64,000 bases of DNA, from positions 744,001-808,000 of the forward strand of contig KV748194.1 of assembly GCA_001692895.1 (NCBI GenBank), read 5' to 3'. Each line of letters begins with the position of its first letter. Positions within the stretch are counted from its first letter, which is position 1. Of the stretch, positions 46,786 to 57,440 are shown one piece after another. The notes under the pieces are model-generated. The model did no database searches, was not told where the DNA came from, and saw only the letters and a program-made list of their open reading frames with translations. This DNA comes from Cenococcum geophilum 1.58 (lineage: Eukaryota > Ascomycota > Dothideomycetes > Gloniales > Gloniaceae). The translations under genes were made by a program, and so were the position numbers.

Positions 46786-47515
46786 ACTGGAAGAGTGTAG
46801 ATATGTGAAGTTCGTCGCTCGAGATCCTGAAGTTTTGCTTCGAGAACAACATCATCCTTTGTCGCTTACTGTCGCACACGTCCCATAAGCTCCAGCTCTG
46901 TGATGTCGAAGTCTTTGGCCTTGAAGACTGCATACGGCGAACAGGTTGAAAAGCTGTATCGAGGAGGCGCGAATACAGTCAGCAAGCAGCATTTCACATA
47001 TCTTTATAGCCGTGCGCGTGAACAGGCGCTTACTTCTCGAAACATCAAGTCCGGCTGGTCCAAGACAGGTTTATATCCGTTCAGCCCACACAGAGTTTTC
47101 AAAGATATCCAGAAGCCACTAGCCGAACTGCGCGTTCCAAAGCACAATGAAACGACTGTAGAACCGTGTCCTCATAGCCAGATACTCCAAACTCCGGTGA
47201 CAGCAGAGGATCTTACCATGCTGCGCAGCCAGATCGAGCAGGATGCTCACTTACTCGACGGTCCAAGTCGACATCGTATGCAGAAATTAGCCAACGCCGC
47301 CAAAAAATCCTTCGCTGAGTGTGCTCTTCTTCTCGAATGAAAGCAATTGTCGCAAGTTAGTCAGGTCTACTAAGGTCGGCGAGGCGAAAGTTGTCGAGGC
47401 TCAAGCGAAGCGTGATGCGAAGGAAGCAACCGCGCGGAATGGAGGGCAATGCAAGGGCAGGACCAGGCGAGCGACTTCCTCGTCGCTGCAGCCGCTGCAA
47501 GGAGACAGGGTATAA
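46786..47515 (+). pseudogene. pogo/Fot1 transposase C-terminal fragment
   Basis: Plus strand. From about 46,800 a frame reads SLEILKFCFENNIILCRLLSHTSHKLQLCDVEVFG, the third-Asp region of pogo-type DDE transposases. After a one-base frame change near 46,915 the open frame 46,900-47,340 continues LKTAYGEQVEKLYRGGANTV and ARE.ALTSRNIKSGWSKTGLYPFSPHRV. A second shift near 47,330 leads to a basic tail (STKVGEAKVVEAQAKRDAKEA). No terminal repeats were found. Decay is by indels and varied substitutions rather than RIP, unlike the pogo element at 7,978. Confidence 0.75.
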
Positions 47516-47809
47516 CTCACGTACGTGCAAAAAGGATGCTGTAGATGCAGTACAATAGTATCTGATCGTTGATTTAATATAATTGTTGTGTTGTTGAGCC
47601 GTACGCGCGCAGAAAGTCGCGGAGAGTTGGTGTGTGCCCACTCGCTTATCAAGGACGTTAAACAATGAGCTTGATACCTGAAAGAGTTGGAGTCTTTTGG
47701 GTCTCAGATAGCAACAGAACATCAGCACTTGGCCAGGAGGTATCATAGAATCTTACAGCTAGACTGCCGAATCATTCCCTGTCTGAAACGAGCGAATCAC
47801 TCATACCAT
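47516..47809. other. Intergenic sequence
   Basis: Between the transposase fragment and the 3' end of the CorA-like gene. Nothing recognised; would include the gene's 3' UTR. Confidence 0.5.
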
Positions 47810-49560
47810 TCATACCATCGAATCTTTCTCCTCCAGTCCTGCCTCCTTCTGCCTGCGGTTCCACCATTCCCACACCCACCATGCGAACAGCGTTGCCATC
47901 GTCAGCGGTGCCGTCAACGCTAAGTATATCCATAGGGTAGGTTTAGTGGAAACATCCAGCACGCCGTTCGAATTCGCCTTAGTCACATTTACATAGTCCA
48001 TGCCCAAGAACGTCTACCGGTGTCAGCATTGATTGGGCAAAGTTGAGCGGAAGGGTCCTGACCGCGACAAAAGTAGCAGGCAAATATATAAGCGTCACCA
48101 GCGCGATTGCCTTCACTGTTCTTGCTTCCCGATTCGCTTGTAGAGCTAGCTTTCGCATGTTCTTAGCTTCGTTGGCTGCGTGGTGTGATGAACGGAGGGC
48201 TATGCAGTCACGTATCTAATACTCGTTAGCAGCCATTGCTGTCCCTACTCATATCTAGTCCTCTTACTGCTTCTGTGATCCGCGTTAACCTGGCCTGGAT
48301 AAGGTCCAAGTGTCGAACAATCATGTCGAGTTGTCGCTTCACATCCTCAACCGTTGAATCCAAAAGATCGTACTGTTCGTCATGGGCGCCATTCTCGAGA
48401 CCTCTTCGCTTCTCCGACTCCTTGAATAACGAGTCTAGTATGCGGATGTTGCTTTGTAGCACGTGAGTGGCCCGCATCAACAAATCGTGGTACGTTTGCG
48501 TCGCTTGCAGAGTCTTGAAGTTCGCTTCTCCGAGGCTTTGCATAAATGGGTTTGTGAAAGTGGCTGATTTATCCTACCTCTCGTAAGTCATCTGCCTGCT
48601 TCAATACTTGAGGGTAGCTTACAATGTCCCAAACTGCCAGATCCAAGAACTTCGCATACTCTGCCCAACCATCGATAAGAGTACTCACTGCCAAAACCGC
48701 GAAGTTGGTCCAATGGGGCGGATACCCTGAACTTCCATGAAACAGTTCCTGAATCCTTTTCTTCACCACTGCAGATGCCCGTAATAGCACGACAGACTCC
48801 CTGTTTAGATTCGCATCAAAATTCTGATAGAGTAACTGCTGTCGGATACTCCACGGAACGGCACTGGACTTATTTCCATTCAGCTCAACGTACTTCGGCA
48901 GCATGCATAACTCAAAAGCCGAATTTCCGGAGCTAGGGTCGATCGACCTGCGAGCGTGGAAATCACTTCTTCCCTCGGAAACTGGTGCATCTCCACCTGC
49001 GAATGCCGGAAGAGCGTAGCCGAGTTGCGGAAATGCGTTGATGCGGTCAAGCAGTACATTCATGCCTTCTTCTGTGGTGTCGAGACAGGCTTTTGTGTTT
49101 GCTTGGTCGACCAGACTGTGATGTTAGGAACGTATAGAGGTCGTGCAGAGAGAAACTTACAAAAGATGTGTAGTTGGGGTTAGTGAAGGCTTGTCTGTGT
49201 GCCAGATGTCTCTAGATCTTGGTCAGTAATCAGCCTCACACAATGAAGCCAACTCTAATCTTACAGATACGAACTCAGCTCATCGAGAGAGAAAATTGGA
49301 CACGGCTTTAGTTTCTCTGGATCCAAAGGTCAGCGAGCTGTATTCTGAATAGCCTCTCCTCACGCACCTTTCTCACCCCACCGACAAGCCAACACTTCCA
49401 CCGTCTCATCCTGCCTGAACAACTGCTTCCGAACTGCTGCAATCCCCCTCCTTATGCCCTCATAATTATATATGTTGATTAGATTCCGCGATCTCCCATT
49501 TGCAGCCTTGTGACACGGCCATAGCGATGTGATGGATTTCGTGGGTGATGGTACACCCAT
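47810..49560 (-). CDS. CorA-like divalent-cation transporter family protein, seven exons
   Basis: Minus-strand exons: 49,560-49,368; 49,316-49,265; 49,211-49,161; 49,115-48,578; 48,513-48,268; 48,215-48,063; 48,013-47,810. Phases agree at every junction and the sum is 1,437 bp (478 residues). Introns are 45-64 bp, with donors GTGCGT, GTAAGA, GTAAGT, GTAGGA, GTAAGA, GTCAGG; CTAAC/CTGAC branch sites are visible in most. The N-terminal part is soluble; a helical region (TLQATQTYHDLLMRATHVLQ) precedes two C-terminal membrane segments, the first ending LPATFVATFLGMDYVNVT, the second LWIYLALTAPLTMATLFAWW. GMD sits where CorA proteins have GMN. Fungal genomes hold many such CorA-like proteins of unknown substrate. 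The start ATG is chosen because an in-frame TAA lies just upstream; an upstream exon is possible. Confidence 0.8.
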
Positions 49561-50259
49561 TCTCGATTAGTTATACTAGGAGCTCATGGTGGTGGATCCA
49601 TGGTGCAGCATATGGTGTTGTCATATGATATCGCACTAGGATGTGCAAGGACAAAGGGAGGTCAAAACGAGGTTAGGTATACAAAATTGTTGAGAGTTGT
49701 TGTTCGTCGTTTTTTCTTGGGGGGTCTACCCCGCAGATATGAAGTACACAGCTTGATTATTAATACAGATGTTCCCAACCATGCTGGCCGTGCGACATAT
49801 GACAACCGGTGAGAAGGCAAGTGAGGCTGGTGTTCCTCACGAGCCTCAGGCGGGGAAGAACGCATTTCCGGCGTACCGGTTACGGGATAGGCGGACTGCG
49901 CAAGGATGCCCCGAGATGTTTTCAATGTAGGCAGAGTCACTCGGGTTATGGTCTAAGCAGCTTCGTTCAGGTTCAAGGAACGGACGTCATGAAGTCTGCC
50001 TATGGTATACGATGAATGCACGGATGTGAGGTAACGTTACAAGCAAAGAGTGTTTACACAATCCACGAAAGCCAAAGCCAAAGCCGCCAACAACCAAACC
50101 AAAACTCCTACCTCGCCTAGCGATACACTCGCATACTTAAAATATTCTCCTGAACCCCCCTCCTCCCATCATTCAACCGATACAACTCCTTCTTCTCCTC
50201 CTGCCTCTTCATCAGCCTACCAATCGCTCAGCCAACTACACTCCAGGCAGCAGACTCAC
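49561..50259. other. Intergenic sequence
   Basis: Upstream of the CorA-like gene. Contains a plus-strand open frame at 50,050-50,382 rich in Ser/Pro/Thr and a Lys/Ala start; it has no homology I recognise and overlaps the small minus-strand gene, so I do not call it. Confidence 0.4.
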
Positions 50260-50571
50260 CTCCGTGATCACAGCCGGCGCCCAGACGCGAAAAGCACCTG
50301 TGTTATCGGTCTGCATAAGTCAGCCTTGCATAGCCACAGCCACATGCGAATCGGATTAGGGCATGCATATCGCGTAGGCTGAATCGTAGCGGGTTAGTGG
50401 GGGAGGGGAAGAAAGAAACGGCGGACTGACTCTTATCTCCCAAGGTTTCGGCTGCTCAGTAGTTGCTGGGAAGCGCCGTCGCAATAGCGCTTCTAGGTCG
50501 TCTTGGTGGCAGTAATTCGTTATATCAGATATTATAAAAGGACCGTATCCGTAAGCGCTGCTCGCAGCCAT
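50260..50571 (-). pseudogene. Small conserved-looking gene, perhaps broken or partial
   Basis: ATG at 50,571 opens MAASSAYGYGPFIISDITNY, continuing with CHQDDLEALLRRRFPATTEQ and KPWEIR, ending at a GTCAGT donor (50,430). A segment 50,297-50,260 downstream, after a CAG acceptor, reads AFRVWAPAVITE before a GTGAGT donor. The two pieces look like consecutive exons of a small fungal hypothetical protein, but with the GTCAGT donor the phases differ by one base. Either a weaker donor is used or the gene carries an indel. Later exons were not found. Function unknown. Confidence 0.35.
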
Positions 50572-51039
50572 CGTCTTAATCCTCTGAAATCGCGACGTGA
50601 AAAAGCAAAGATAGCCGATACCGATACGGTCGTAAAGAAGCGCAGCGGGAGCGGATGACGGAATTTGAGCGATTGGGAGGCCGCACGGCAACTAATTCTT
50701 AAGCCTTGGTATCAGCCTAGGCGAAATCGCGTGCTTTTATGAGTTGCGCAATGCGTGCGGCTCGGACGCATTATGAGTTGGCATGACCTAAGACTTTACG
50801 GGTTGCGCGCAGGCTGCGGCTAAATCGCGTGGGGAAGCTGGCTTGCAGCCTCTGCTTGTTGCACGCAGCTCGCTTCCGAGGTGCAGCTGAAGGCTGCCTA
50901 TTAAATCGCAATATTGAGGCTTGTTAGTTCGATTAATTGTTTCCAAATGTGTTACCTTACTACAATGGATTGTGCAACGTCACAGCTTGTTGGAACTTTT
51001 CTGGAATATGTCATGGACATTCTGGTTAGGCAAGTCAAC
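50572..51039. other. Intergenic sequence left of LINE D
   Basis: Un-RIPped. Contains repeated GC-rich words (ATGAGTTG, GGGTTGCGCGCAGGCTGCGG, AAATCGCGTG) between 50,720 and 50,910, a loose repeat of unknown origin. No gene recognised. Confidence 0.4.
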
Positions 51040-51137
51040 GGCGCCAACTCCATTTTTTTTATTTTTTTTATATCCATTGTATTGTACTACGTACAATACT
51101 GCGCGTGCAGCCTCTGGGCTATGGCGCTATCCCTTAA

Positions 51138-53385
51138 CCCGCTGATTCGGGCGCCATGTTATCGATAAGGCTCGGCCAATAGGAGGCTCTAATTTCACCC
51201 TTCGTGATGAGAACTACAGTAGTAGGAAGCTGTTCGAAATGCTTATAATTAGCTATCTAGGTCTAGTCCTTGGAGTTGAGTTTTGCTAGATGCGTGTTCC
51301 AACAAGCTGAGCGCGTGCAGAATGGAATTCTACAGACTATACAACCAAAGGTTGTCCTTAAGGCCCTCGTCCTACGCTTCCAGCCTTGACTATCCTCTCT
51401 TGCCTTCCTTGTGGTGTTGATAGATAGATCTGCAAGTGCTTTTCGACCTCCACGACGTGGTGTAGGTGTAGGCCGCCTTGCCTCTGCACAGGCTGCACAA
51501 GAGACCTGCTTCTCAAATAGCTTTCCAAGCCTATGCTCCTTGACCGGCTGCCATACTATGTCCATTATTCCTTTTATTTTCGTCGTAGTAGGTCGCTTGC
51601 GGATGCGAATAGATAGATGGAAGAGGGCATCTCGTAGGTTACGGCGGAATTGAGCATGAGAATATCGTCATAGAGTTCGCTCGCCAACCATCCTATAGGT
51701 AGACAGCTGATAACAATTGCCGACTACTATATCTAATAGGAAAGAGAATAGAGGCTTCCATGTCTTCCTGTGAGTCCTCTCAATGTTATAGTAAGACTTT
51801 AATTAGTCGGCTACGTCAACGCCGCACATAAAGAGGTTATACTCATCTATGAAGTCTGGAATTTCTAGCCAAGCTCGAGGCTCGTTGCCAAACATCTTAA
51901 CTGTCTGCCTATAGCCTGTAGCTGTTATAGCAGGCCGCTTGCGGTACTTTGCGATGTAGTTCTGACCTAGTAATGTATGACGTCAGCGACTCTACAACAC
52001 GGTGTTGAGGTAGTTCGACTTACCATCGTGGACTATAGACAGGAAAAGAACCATTATAGCGTCCTTCCAAGCAAACTCCATTACCTTATGATTTTTAGAT
52101 AACTCTCCATAGAGCGTACCCCAAGGAATCTGCTTATCATGGCTTAATTTAAGGTCCGAGAGCAAGGTAGAGAATTGCTCTGCCGGCACCTTAATTTTAG
52201 CCTTAGTCGTCCTCTGTGAGCCTACATTATGCTCAATAGCCACGTCCTTAATACTGTGTTCCTCCTCGCCCATTTCCTCTCGCTTTATACGTGTAGTCCT
52301 TACAGTTCCTGCCGCTCCAATACCAAGAGATCGTAGTCGTTCAAATAGCTTTATGCTGCTGAAGAGATTGTCTAGCCAGACAATGTGCTTATCAGGCGGA
52401 TATAAGCATTCATTAGTGCCCGGGCGACACTGTATAAGGAGGTCAAGGACAACAGCTTGAGTCTTTATAAAGCCCTCATCAAGGAAGGATTCATCTAGAT
52501 CTACTGGCCCTTTGTTATCGCCTTTAGCATGCCATAGCCAGTCAAGAACATAGCCCTAATTTGCTAAGACCCATATCTTAAAGCCCTCAGGCGTAGGCTT
52601 CGTAGGTATATTAACAATCTCAGACGCTCTGCCCATGAACCTCTATATAGTCTCATCAACAGCTAGGTGCGAGCCTAGGCGCCAGAACTGCCGGCAGCGG
52701 ACTCGTAGATACTCAGAGAGCTCATCTACACGGTCAAATATACTGTGGAAACCGTCCTCAGGCATAGGACTGCACCGAATATAGCGCTCTAGCTGCTCAA
52801 ACCGGTTCTTCAATATATAGCCGGTCACCTTATGAGCGGCTCCCTTCAATATAGGCCCCCAGTAGTCCTCTACTGCTAGCTCTATCGTAATTCCCATATG
52901 AATAATGACTCCAAAATATGCATAGAGCTCCTGCCTACACGTAGGCAGCCAAGGCCGTGCTCTACCCTTAGGTGCATCCTCCTCCGACACAGAATTTGCT
53001 GCTACATAAGTGTTTGTCCACTCCGCTATCTTATCCAGCATCTCGTCAGTAAAGAACAGGCTAAATAGAGCCATAGGATCGCGGCGGTCGGTGCCAGGGG
53101 GGACAGCAGCTTCGCCGGGGTCGTAATAGTCGTTGATTTGTAGAGGCTCGAAGGGAGGGAGAGCCCACGGCTCTGGGGGTGGCGTTTTGGAGGTTTTCGT
53201 GCGAAGATCCTTCCATTTCACATAGTCGATGTCATTTGATGCTCGAGGCATTCTGTAGCATTGGTTTGGGCCCAGGGAACTAGCTAATTCATTTGTTTAC
53301 ATGCTCTGCTGATGCCTCGCGTATAGCTCAGCACGGTGTTCCTGCACGGGCCTGAAAACTGGCCCGAGCGTTGCACCTCAGCGGG
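51138..53385 (-). mobile_element. piggyBac-type DNA transposon
   Basis: 2,248 bp bounded by TTAA on both sides (51,134-51,137 and 53,386-53,389) with terminal inverted CCCGCTGA. The flanks are CTATCCC and GGGATAG, so the empty site was the perfect palindrome CTATCCCTTAAGGGATAG. It encodes one transposase on the minus strand with a spliceosomal intron. Confidence 0.9.
51263..53251 (-). pseudogene. piggyBac (DDE_Tnp_1_7) transposase with few stops
   Basis: ATG at 53,251 starts MPRASNDIDYVKWKDLRTKT. The core is recognisable: PWLPTCRQELYAYFGVIIHMG, LKNRFEQLERYIRCSPMPED, GSHLAVDETI (first Asp), then after a TAG at 52,642-52,640 FMGRASEIVNIPTKPTPEGF, LDWLWHAKGDNKGPV, IVWLDNLFSSIKLFERLRSL (second Asp), and CGVDVAD.LKSYYNIERTH (late Asp). 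An intron of 57 bp (52,023-51,967; GTAAGT...TAG, branch CTGAC) joins HDG to QNYIAKYRKRP in frame. The C-terminus (51,565-51,263) carries a Cys-rich zinc motif (CAAC, CIVCRIPFCTRSACWNTH). Four stops were seen; CAG/CAA to TAG/TAA in at least two, so mild RIP. Confidence 0.85.
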
Positions 53386-53643
53386 TTAAGGGATAGTTCT
53401 ATATACGTGAATCCTTTCTAGGCAGCTTAACATGTACTAGTAGCTATGTCCTAGTAGTTTATAAACCTCTAGACTAGAGGTTTACCGCTCCCTAGTAAAA
53501 TACTAGGTTACGACAACTATTAGGTAGTATTAAAACAGTAGAAAAACGGTAAAAGAAACGGTAAAAGAATCCTAACGCCTGCCCCTGTACATTTTATAGT
53601 TTATTTCTGTCCTTTTGCTCACTACTGTCTATTTACTAGAAGT

Positions 53644-53925
53644 CTAGTAGGAGTTACCTCCTTCTAAAGCTTCTGCTTCCATTAGCCACTTTCTAGTAGC
53701 TATTTTTGTCTTACTTAGGAATAGGAAAAGCGCCCTTCTTCCTTTCTCTGTACAAAAGAGCTTCTCTAGGGAGAGAGAAGAGCTTAGTTGTCTTTGCATT
53801 TCTTTTCTCTCTTCCCAGTATAGTCTGCATTCTAGTAATAGGTGCTTAGGAGTCTGTATAGCTCTACAGTCCTTAAAGCATCTACCTTCTTTATCCTTCC
53901 CTATTGTCTTAGAGAAGGATTTAAA
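53644..53925 (-). pseudogene. LINE D ORF2 C-terminus, open
   Basis: Ninety-three residues plus TAG (53,646-53,644), without internal stops. Starts at the truncation point with FKSFSKTIGKDKEGRCFKDC, continuing RAIQTPKHLLLECRLYWEER, the C-terminal CCHC-like motif of Tad-type ORF2 proteins (Cys-x3-Cys-x7-His-x4-Cys). A basic tail follows (KTKIATRKWLMEAEALEGG). Confidence 0.8.
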
Positions 53926-53994
53926 GGCGCCAACTCCATCGACGGAAAGGGTATCAACAGTCTTACAAGAAAACTTGTAATGATGCGAGGGAGG

Positions 53995-56345
53995 TCATCG
54001 CCTGAGACGAAGAATCGCTCTCCGCATCCCACTCCAAACCCAGTAAAAGCCGGTTCTGATCATACCCTTGCCCTTCACCACATACTCGTCCAAGTGCAAA
54101 TCGGGGTAGTGATGCTCCTTTGGTCCTCCAAACAACCAATACAACACATTCCTGCCCTGATTTTTCTGTGGAAAGTTATAATCATTGTAGTAGAGATATC
54201 CATCCCTCGCATGCCGATGCGCTACACCGGGTGCATAAGCTTTACAGAAATCACACTGGCGCATGATATTCCGGTTATCATCATCACCGTGTCGCCGTCT
54301 GTGCATATTCACGCCGGCCATGGAGGCGCCATTGGAATTTTCGCTCGCGATGAAGATGAGGTAGTAGACGACCGAGAAGCCGAGGAGGCCGAAGGTTATG
54401 ACTGGGAACCACCATCCTTTGACCGAGCGCTGGGAGCCGTCGGCGTTTTTGTAGGGCCCAAGTGCGGAGAGAACGAGGATGACTATGCTGCCCGCGGCGT
54501 AGAGCCAACCAAGGGCGAATTGGGAAACGCTGGGATTAAGCCAGCGGGGTGGCGGGCTGGGGTTCCAGCCGCGTGCGTCGGGTAGGTCGTATTCTACTCT
54601 AGAGAGTACCGGGAAGAAGAGGCCTATGGCAACTATGAAGTCGTTGTTAGCAAAGTTGGAAGTAAAGAAGATGCGGCGAAACTGACCTCCCCATATCGCA
54701 TGACCATAGGTCAGAAGCAGACCGGAGAATGAGATGGCCTCCGTAACTACCGGAATCGCGGATGACACGCAGATGTAGAAGACGCATGCAACCCAATGGA
54801 GTGCGATGCCACCTTGAGGTGCGCCCGTTCGCAGCACGGGGGCTGGTTCATCGTCATCAGCCGGATGTGGCATGAGGTGTTGCAACTCCATCGCGTCCGT
54901 TGGGTCCTTGACTCTAACTGGTGCGGATGTGCGCCAGAAGGTCGACCATGGAAGGATGTTGCTCCATGCGATGGTTTGTTTAACTTCTGCAGTGAGCTTC
55001 GAGCAACAGCTTGTGTGAAGGCCGACGTACCTCGAACGCATGTGTATGTGACACTAATCATGCTGCCAACTGCGGAGAAGGCAGCCAATACATTCCATAC
55101 TGTCTGTGCGCGCTCGCTATTCCCAAAGAACTGTGGATTTGTCAGCGATACCCCTAATGTATACAGTCTTTCTTACCAGAGGAACGTATTGTAGCTCAAG
55201 CTTGCCATCAGGACCCCATGGAACAGCATAGCACTATAATTAGTTAGTCGCCAAGCAAGCATCGAAGAGGAAGGTCACATACGTAGACAATGTTGATCAG
55301 CATGTACAAGATCCCCACGATCCAAACACCTCGAATGAAGCCTTTCCTCAAGGTCTTAAGATCTGGAATTTCGCCAGCGACCTAATGCAGCAAATCAGTA
55401 ATTGTGAAATTGTGCACGTAAGAGTAGCATCAAGCCTACCAGAGTCGCATTCTCCCACCCCTGGTAGGCATACAACACCTGGAGGAGAGCAATAGCAGAA
55501 TTCGATTGGGCTGATTTGAATTTCCAGTTGATGTCATGTGCAGGGCCTTTGCCAGCTTTGACGCCACCTGCGATGAAAATGATGATCATCAGTCCAATCT
55601 TTAGCCAGGCTAAGTACCGATTCAGCTTGCGGCCGGTAGCAGTCGAGAAGTACAACAGCAGACATATGAGGCTCATAATGACGACTGCGATGAGCCTCAT
55701 CACGCGCTGATCGGGGATATCATCGCTCTTGGTTGCTGCCATGATGACCTGGCGTGCGAATTGCATGGAATTGGTCGCTGTTGTGTAGAGACAAACGAAG
55801 TATAGTGAATAGCAGGTGTATGTTAGTAAAATTGGGCGAGGGAGGATTTTATCGAGCTGCAGATGGGTTAGGTGCTAAATATCTTCAATATTCTGACGAT
55901 GTCTTACATAGACTAGCTCTCCGCCAGTGTAGGGGAGTTTTCTTGAAAACTCCAGATAGACCGTCATGCTAGCAAAGCTATTAGAGGAGAGGCATCGCGA
56001 TCATCACCCAGCCGGAGCTTACCTCAAGAGCGTGTATACCAACCCAGCAGCCCAGAGCCATAGCGCATTACTTTTCTTGCCTGTGTATGACAAGATCACG
56101 GGCGGTCCAGTAAAGATACCGGTGCCGATCATTTTGTTGATGATGAGCGCGGACACATCCCACCACGTGAGCTTGCGATGGACCTCAATCTTGACCAACC
56201 GCGTCGCTGTAATTGGTGACGGAGGAGCATCATCGTCTCCATCTCCAGAAGGCGGAGGTCGGTCCGACCTCAAGGTTAGTATTGATAGGGCTGAACGACT
56301 GGAGTGATGAGACTGTGCTGGCGAAGGTGGGCGAACAGGTGCCAT
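53995..56345 (-). CDS. APC-superfamily amino-acid permease (LAT/MUP-like), eight exons
   Basis: Minus-strand exons: 56,345-56,023; 55,977-55,908; 55,856-55,440; 55,381-55,283; 55,233-55,177; 55,130-55,031; 54,986-54,687; 54,632-53,995. All phases agree; total 2,004 bp, 667 residues. After a 50-residue Pro/Ser-rich N-terminus, TM1 carries the APC signature (IINKMIGTGIFTGPPVILSY). Later landmarks: KLPYTGGELVY, TYTCYSLYFV, TTATNSMQFARQV, YAYQGWENATL-VAGEIPDLKTL, FSAVGSMISVTYTCVR, and the C-terminal YLYYNDYNFPQKN. Around twelve membrane segments are expected. The last intron (54,686-54,633, 54 bp, branch GCTAAC) is a multiple of three without a stop, so naive translation reads through it. Longer than yeast MUP1 (574) mainly at the termini. 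Substrate cannot be told from sequence. Confidence 0.88.
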
Positions 56346-56761
56346 GACCAGCCTGATGCGGTATTGTGATTCAAGGTAATCAGGAGTTTAGGATGATTTC
56401 TCTGAAGCTTCCTCGGTCAGGAACTAAGGCATGTCGGACATTGAAAAGGAAGGCTCGACAGGAAGGAAGAAGGCTGGAGTACGGCCGCGGCTCTGCTCGA
56501 AGGGCCTCGTATCAGCTATCAGCCTGCTGCGCATGTGTGACGCTGGAGCATGGCGCCCAATATTATGGTGTGGGTGGGGATTGGCGAACTATCGTCTCGT
56601 CCAAACGAAACAGGGCGAGGCAACGGGGCGCAGGGCACACCTAGGGGTAGTACGTATGGCGTATGATGATCAGTCAATAGGAGGGCTTTTCTACCGACGA
56701 GGTGAAACGAAGGTGATTAGCCCCTTTTTGGGTCTAGCGCATGACGAAATTTTCTGACATA
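56346..56761. other. Upstream region of permease
   Basis: Non-coding between the permease ATG and the MITE; should contain the permease promoter. Short open frames here have no recognisable motif. Confidence 0.5.
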
Positions 56762-57063
56762 CAGTAAAATCTCTTTAGTACGATACCGTTTGTTCGGCCG
56801 AGCATATCGTAATACCAATAGGTAGGGGAAAAAAGAGTAATATATCTAAAAAGGCTTAGGATGTCTACCTCGCGGGCTAAATAAGGCCCTCTCCCATATA
56901 AATTCTCTACTGGTTATATCGATATTAGTAGTAGGTACTTAACGATATTGCCAAAAGTCAGATTATCGTAATATTACACCAAAAAAGGCTTGATCAAAGG
57001 GTGTAGATCGTAATGTAGACGTTATCGTTATACACCCCATATCGTATTAAGGAGATTTTACTG
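56762..57063. mobile_element. 302-bp MITE, pogo/Tc1-mariner type
   Basis: Ends CAGTAAAATCTCTTTAGTACGAT (left) and the inverted CAGTAAAATCTCCTTAATACGAT (right), flanked by TA (56,760-56,761 and 57,064-57,065). No coding capacity. The CAGT..AATCTC terminus resembles pogo/Tigger elements. Interior is AT-rich with CGATA-containing words near both ends. Confidence 0.88.
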
Positions 57064-57440
57064 TACTAGATTACCCGGCAGCGGCCTGCCTTCTGCCTCG
57101 TTGCCTCCTGCTTCTGGCCCGCTGTCGCGCTCGTGGCAGTGCGGCAACGCAATAATTGTCGCTGAAATGGGCACAGCCCTCGCCCTTCCTTGGTGGGCTG
57201 CTTGGCGGCTTTATCGCTCATCCCTCAAAACAATGACAACCACGGGGATCAGCCTGCCACCTTCCCCAGGCACCGAAAGTCCTTCGAAGTATTACTTTAC
57301 TCCTTTGACCTGACTACGCTGCCCAACAGTATCCTTCTCAACAACGCCCATTGGAGGTCTTGGAGGGGCACCGCGATACCTACCCGGAATATGCCCGTCG
57401 CGAATGCGCCGAGGCTCTCTCTGCACGACATCCTTCCGCG

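Larger units (their letters stand above)
51054..53925 (-). mobile_element. 5'-truncated LINE (LINE D) hosting a piggyBac element
   Basis: Flanked by a 14-bp target duplication GGCGCCAACTCCAT (51,040-51,053 and 53,926-53,939). The left end on the plus strand is a poly(T) run (51,053-51,069, one A), i.e. the poly(A) tail of a minus-strand LINE. Removing the piggyBac leaves only about 620 bp, made of 3' UTR and the last 94 codons of ORF2. It is not RIP-mutated. It inserted 56 bp downstream of the permease stop codon. Confidence 0.88.

Noticed and set aside
50050-50382. Ser/Pro/Thr-rich plus-strand frame
   Set aside because: Low complexity, no recognised domain, overlaps better-supported minus-strand exon pieces.
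50720-50910. Possible tRNA or structured RNA in a GC-rich stretch
   Set aside because: No cloverleaf with A and B box consensus could be drawn.
53842-54585. 247-codon plus-strand open frame
   Set aside because: It is antisense to the last permease exon and to LINE D, with no motif of its own; the minus-strand permease is supported by splice sites and APC signatures.
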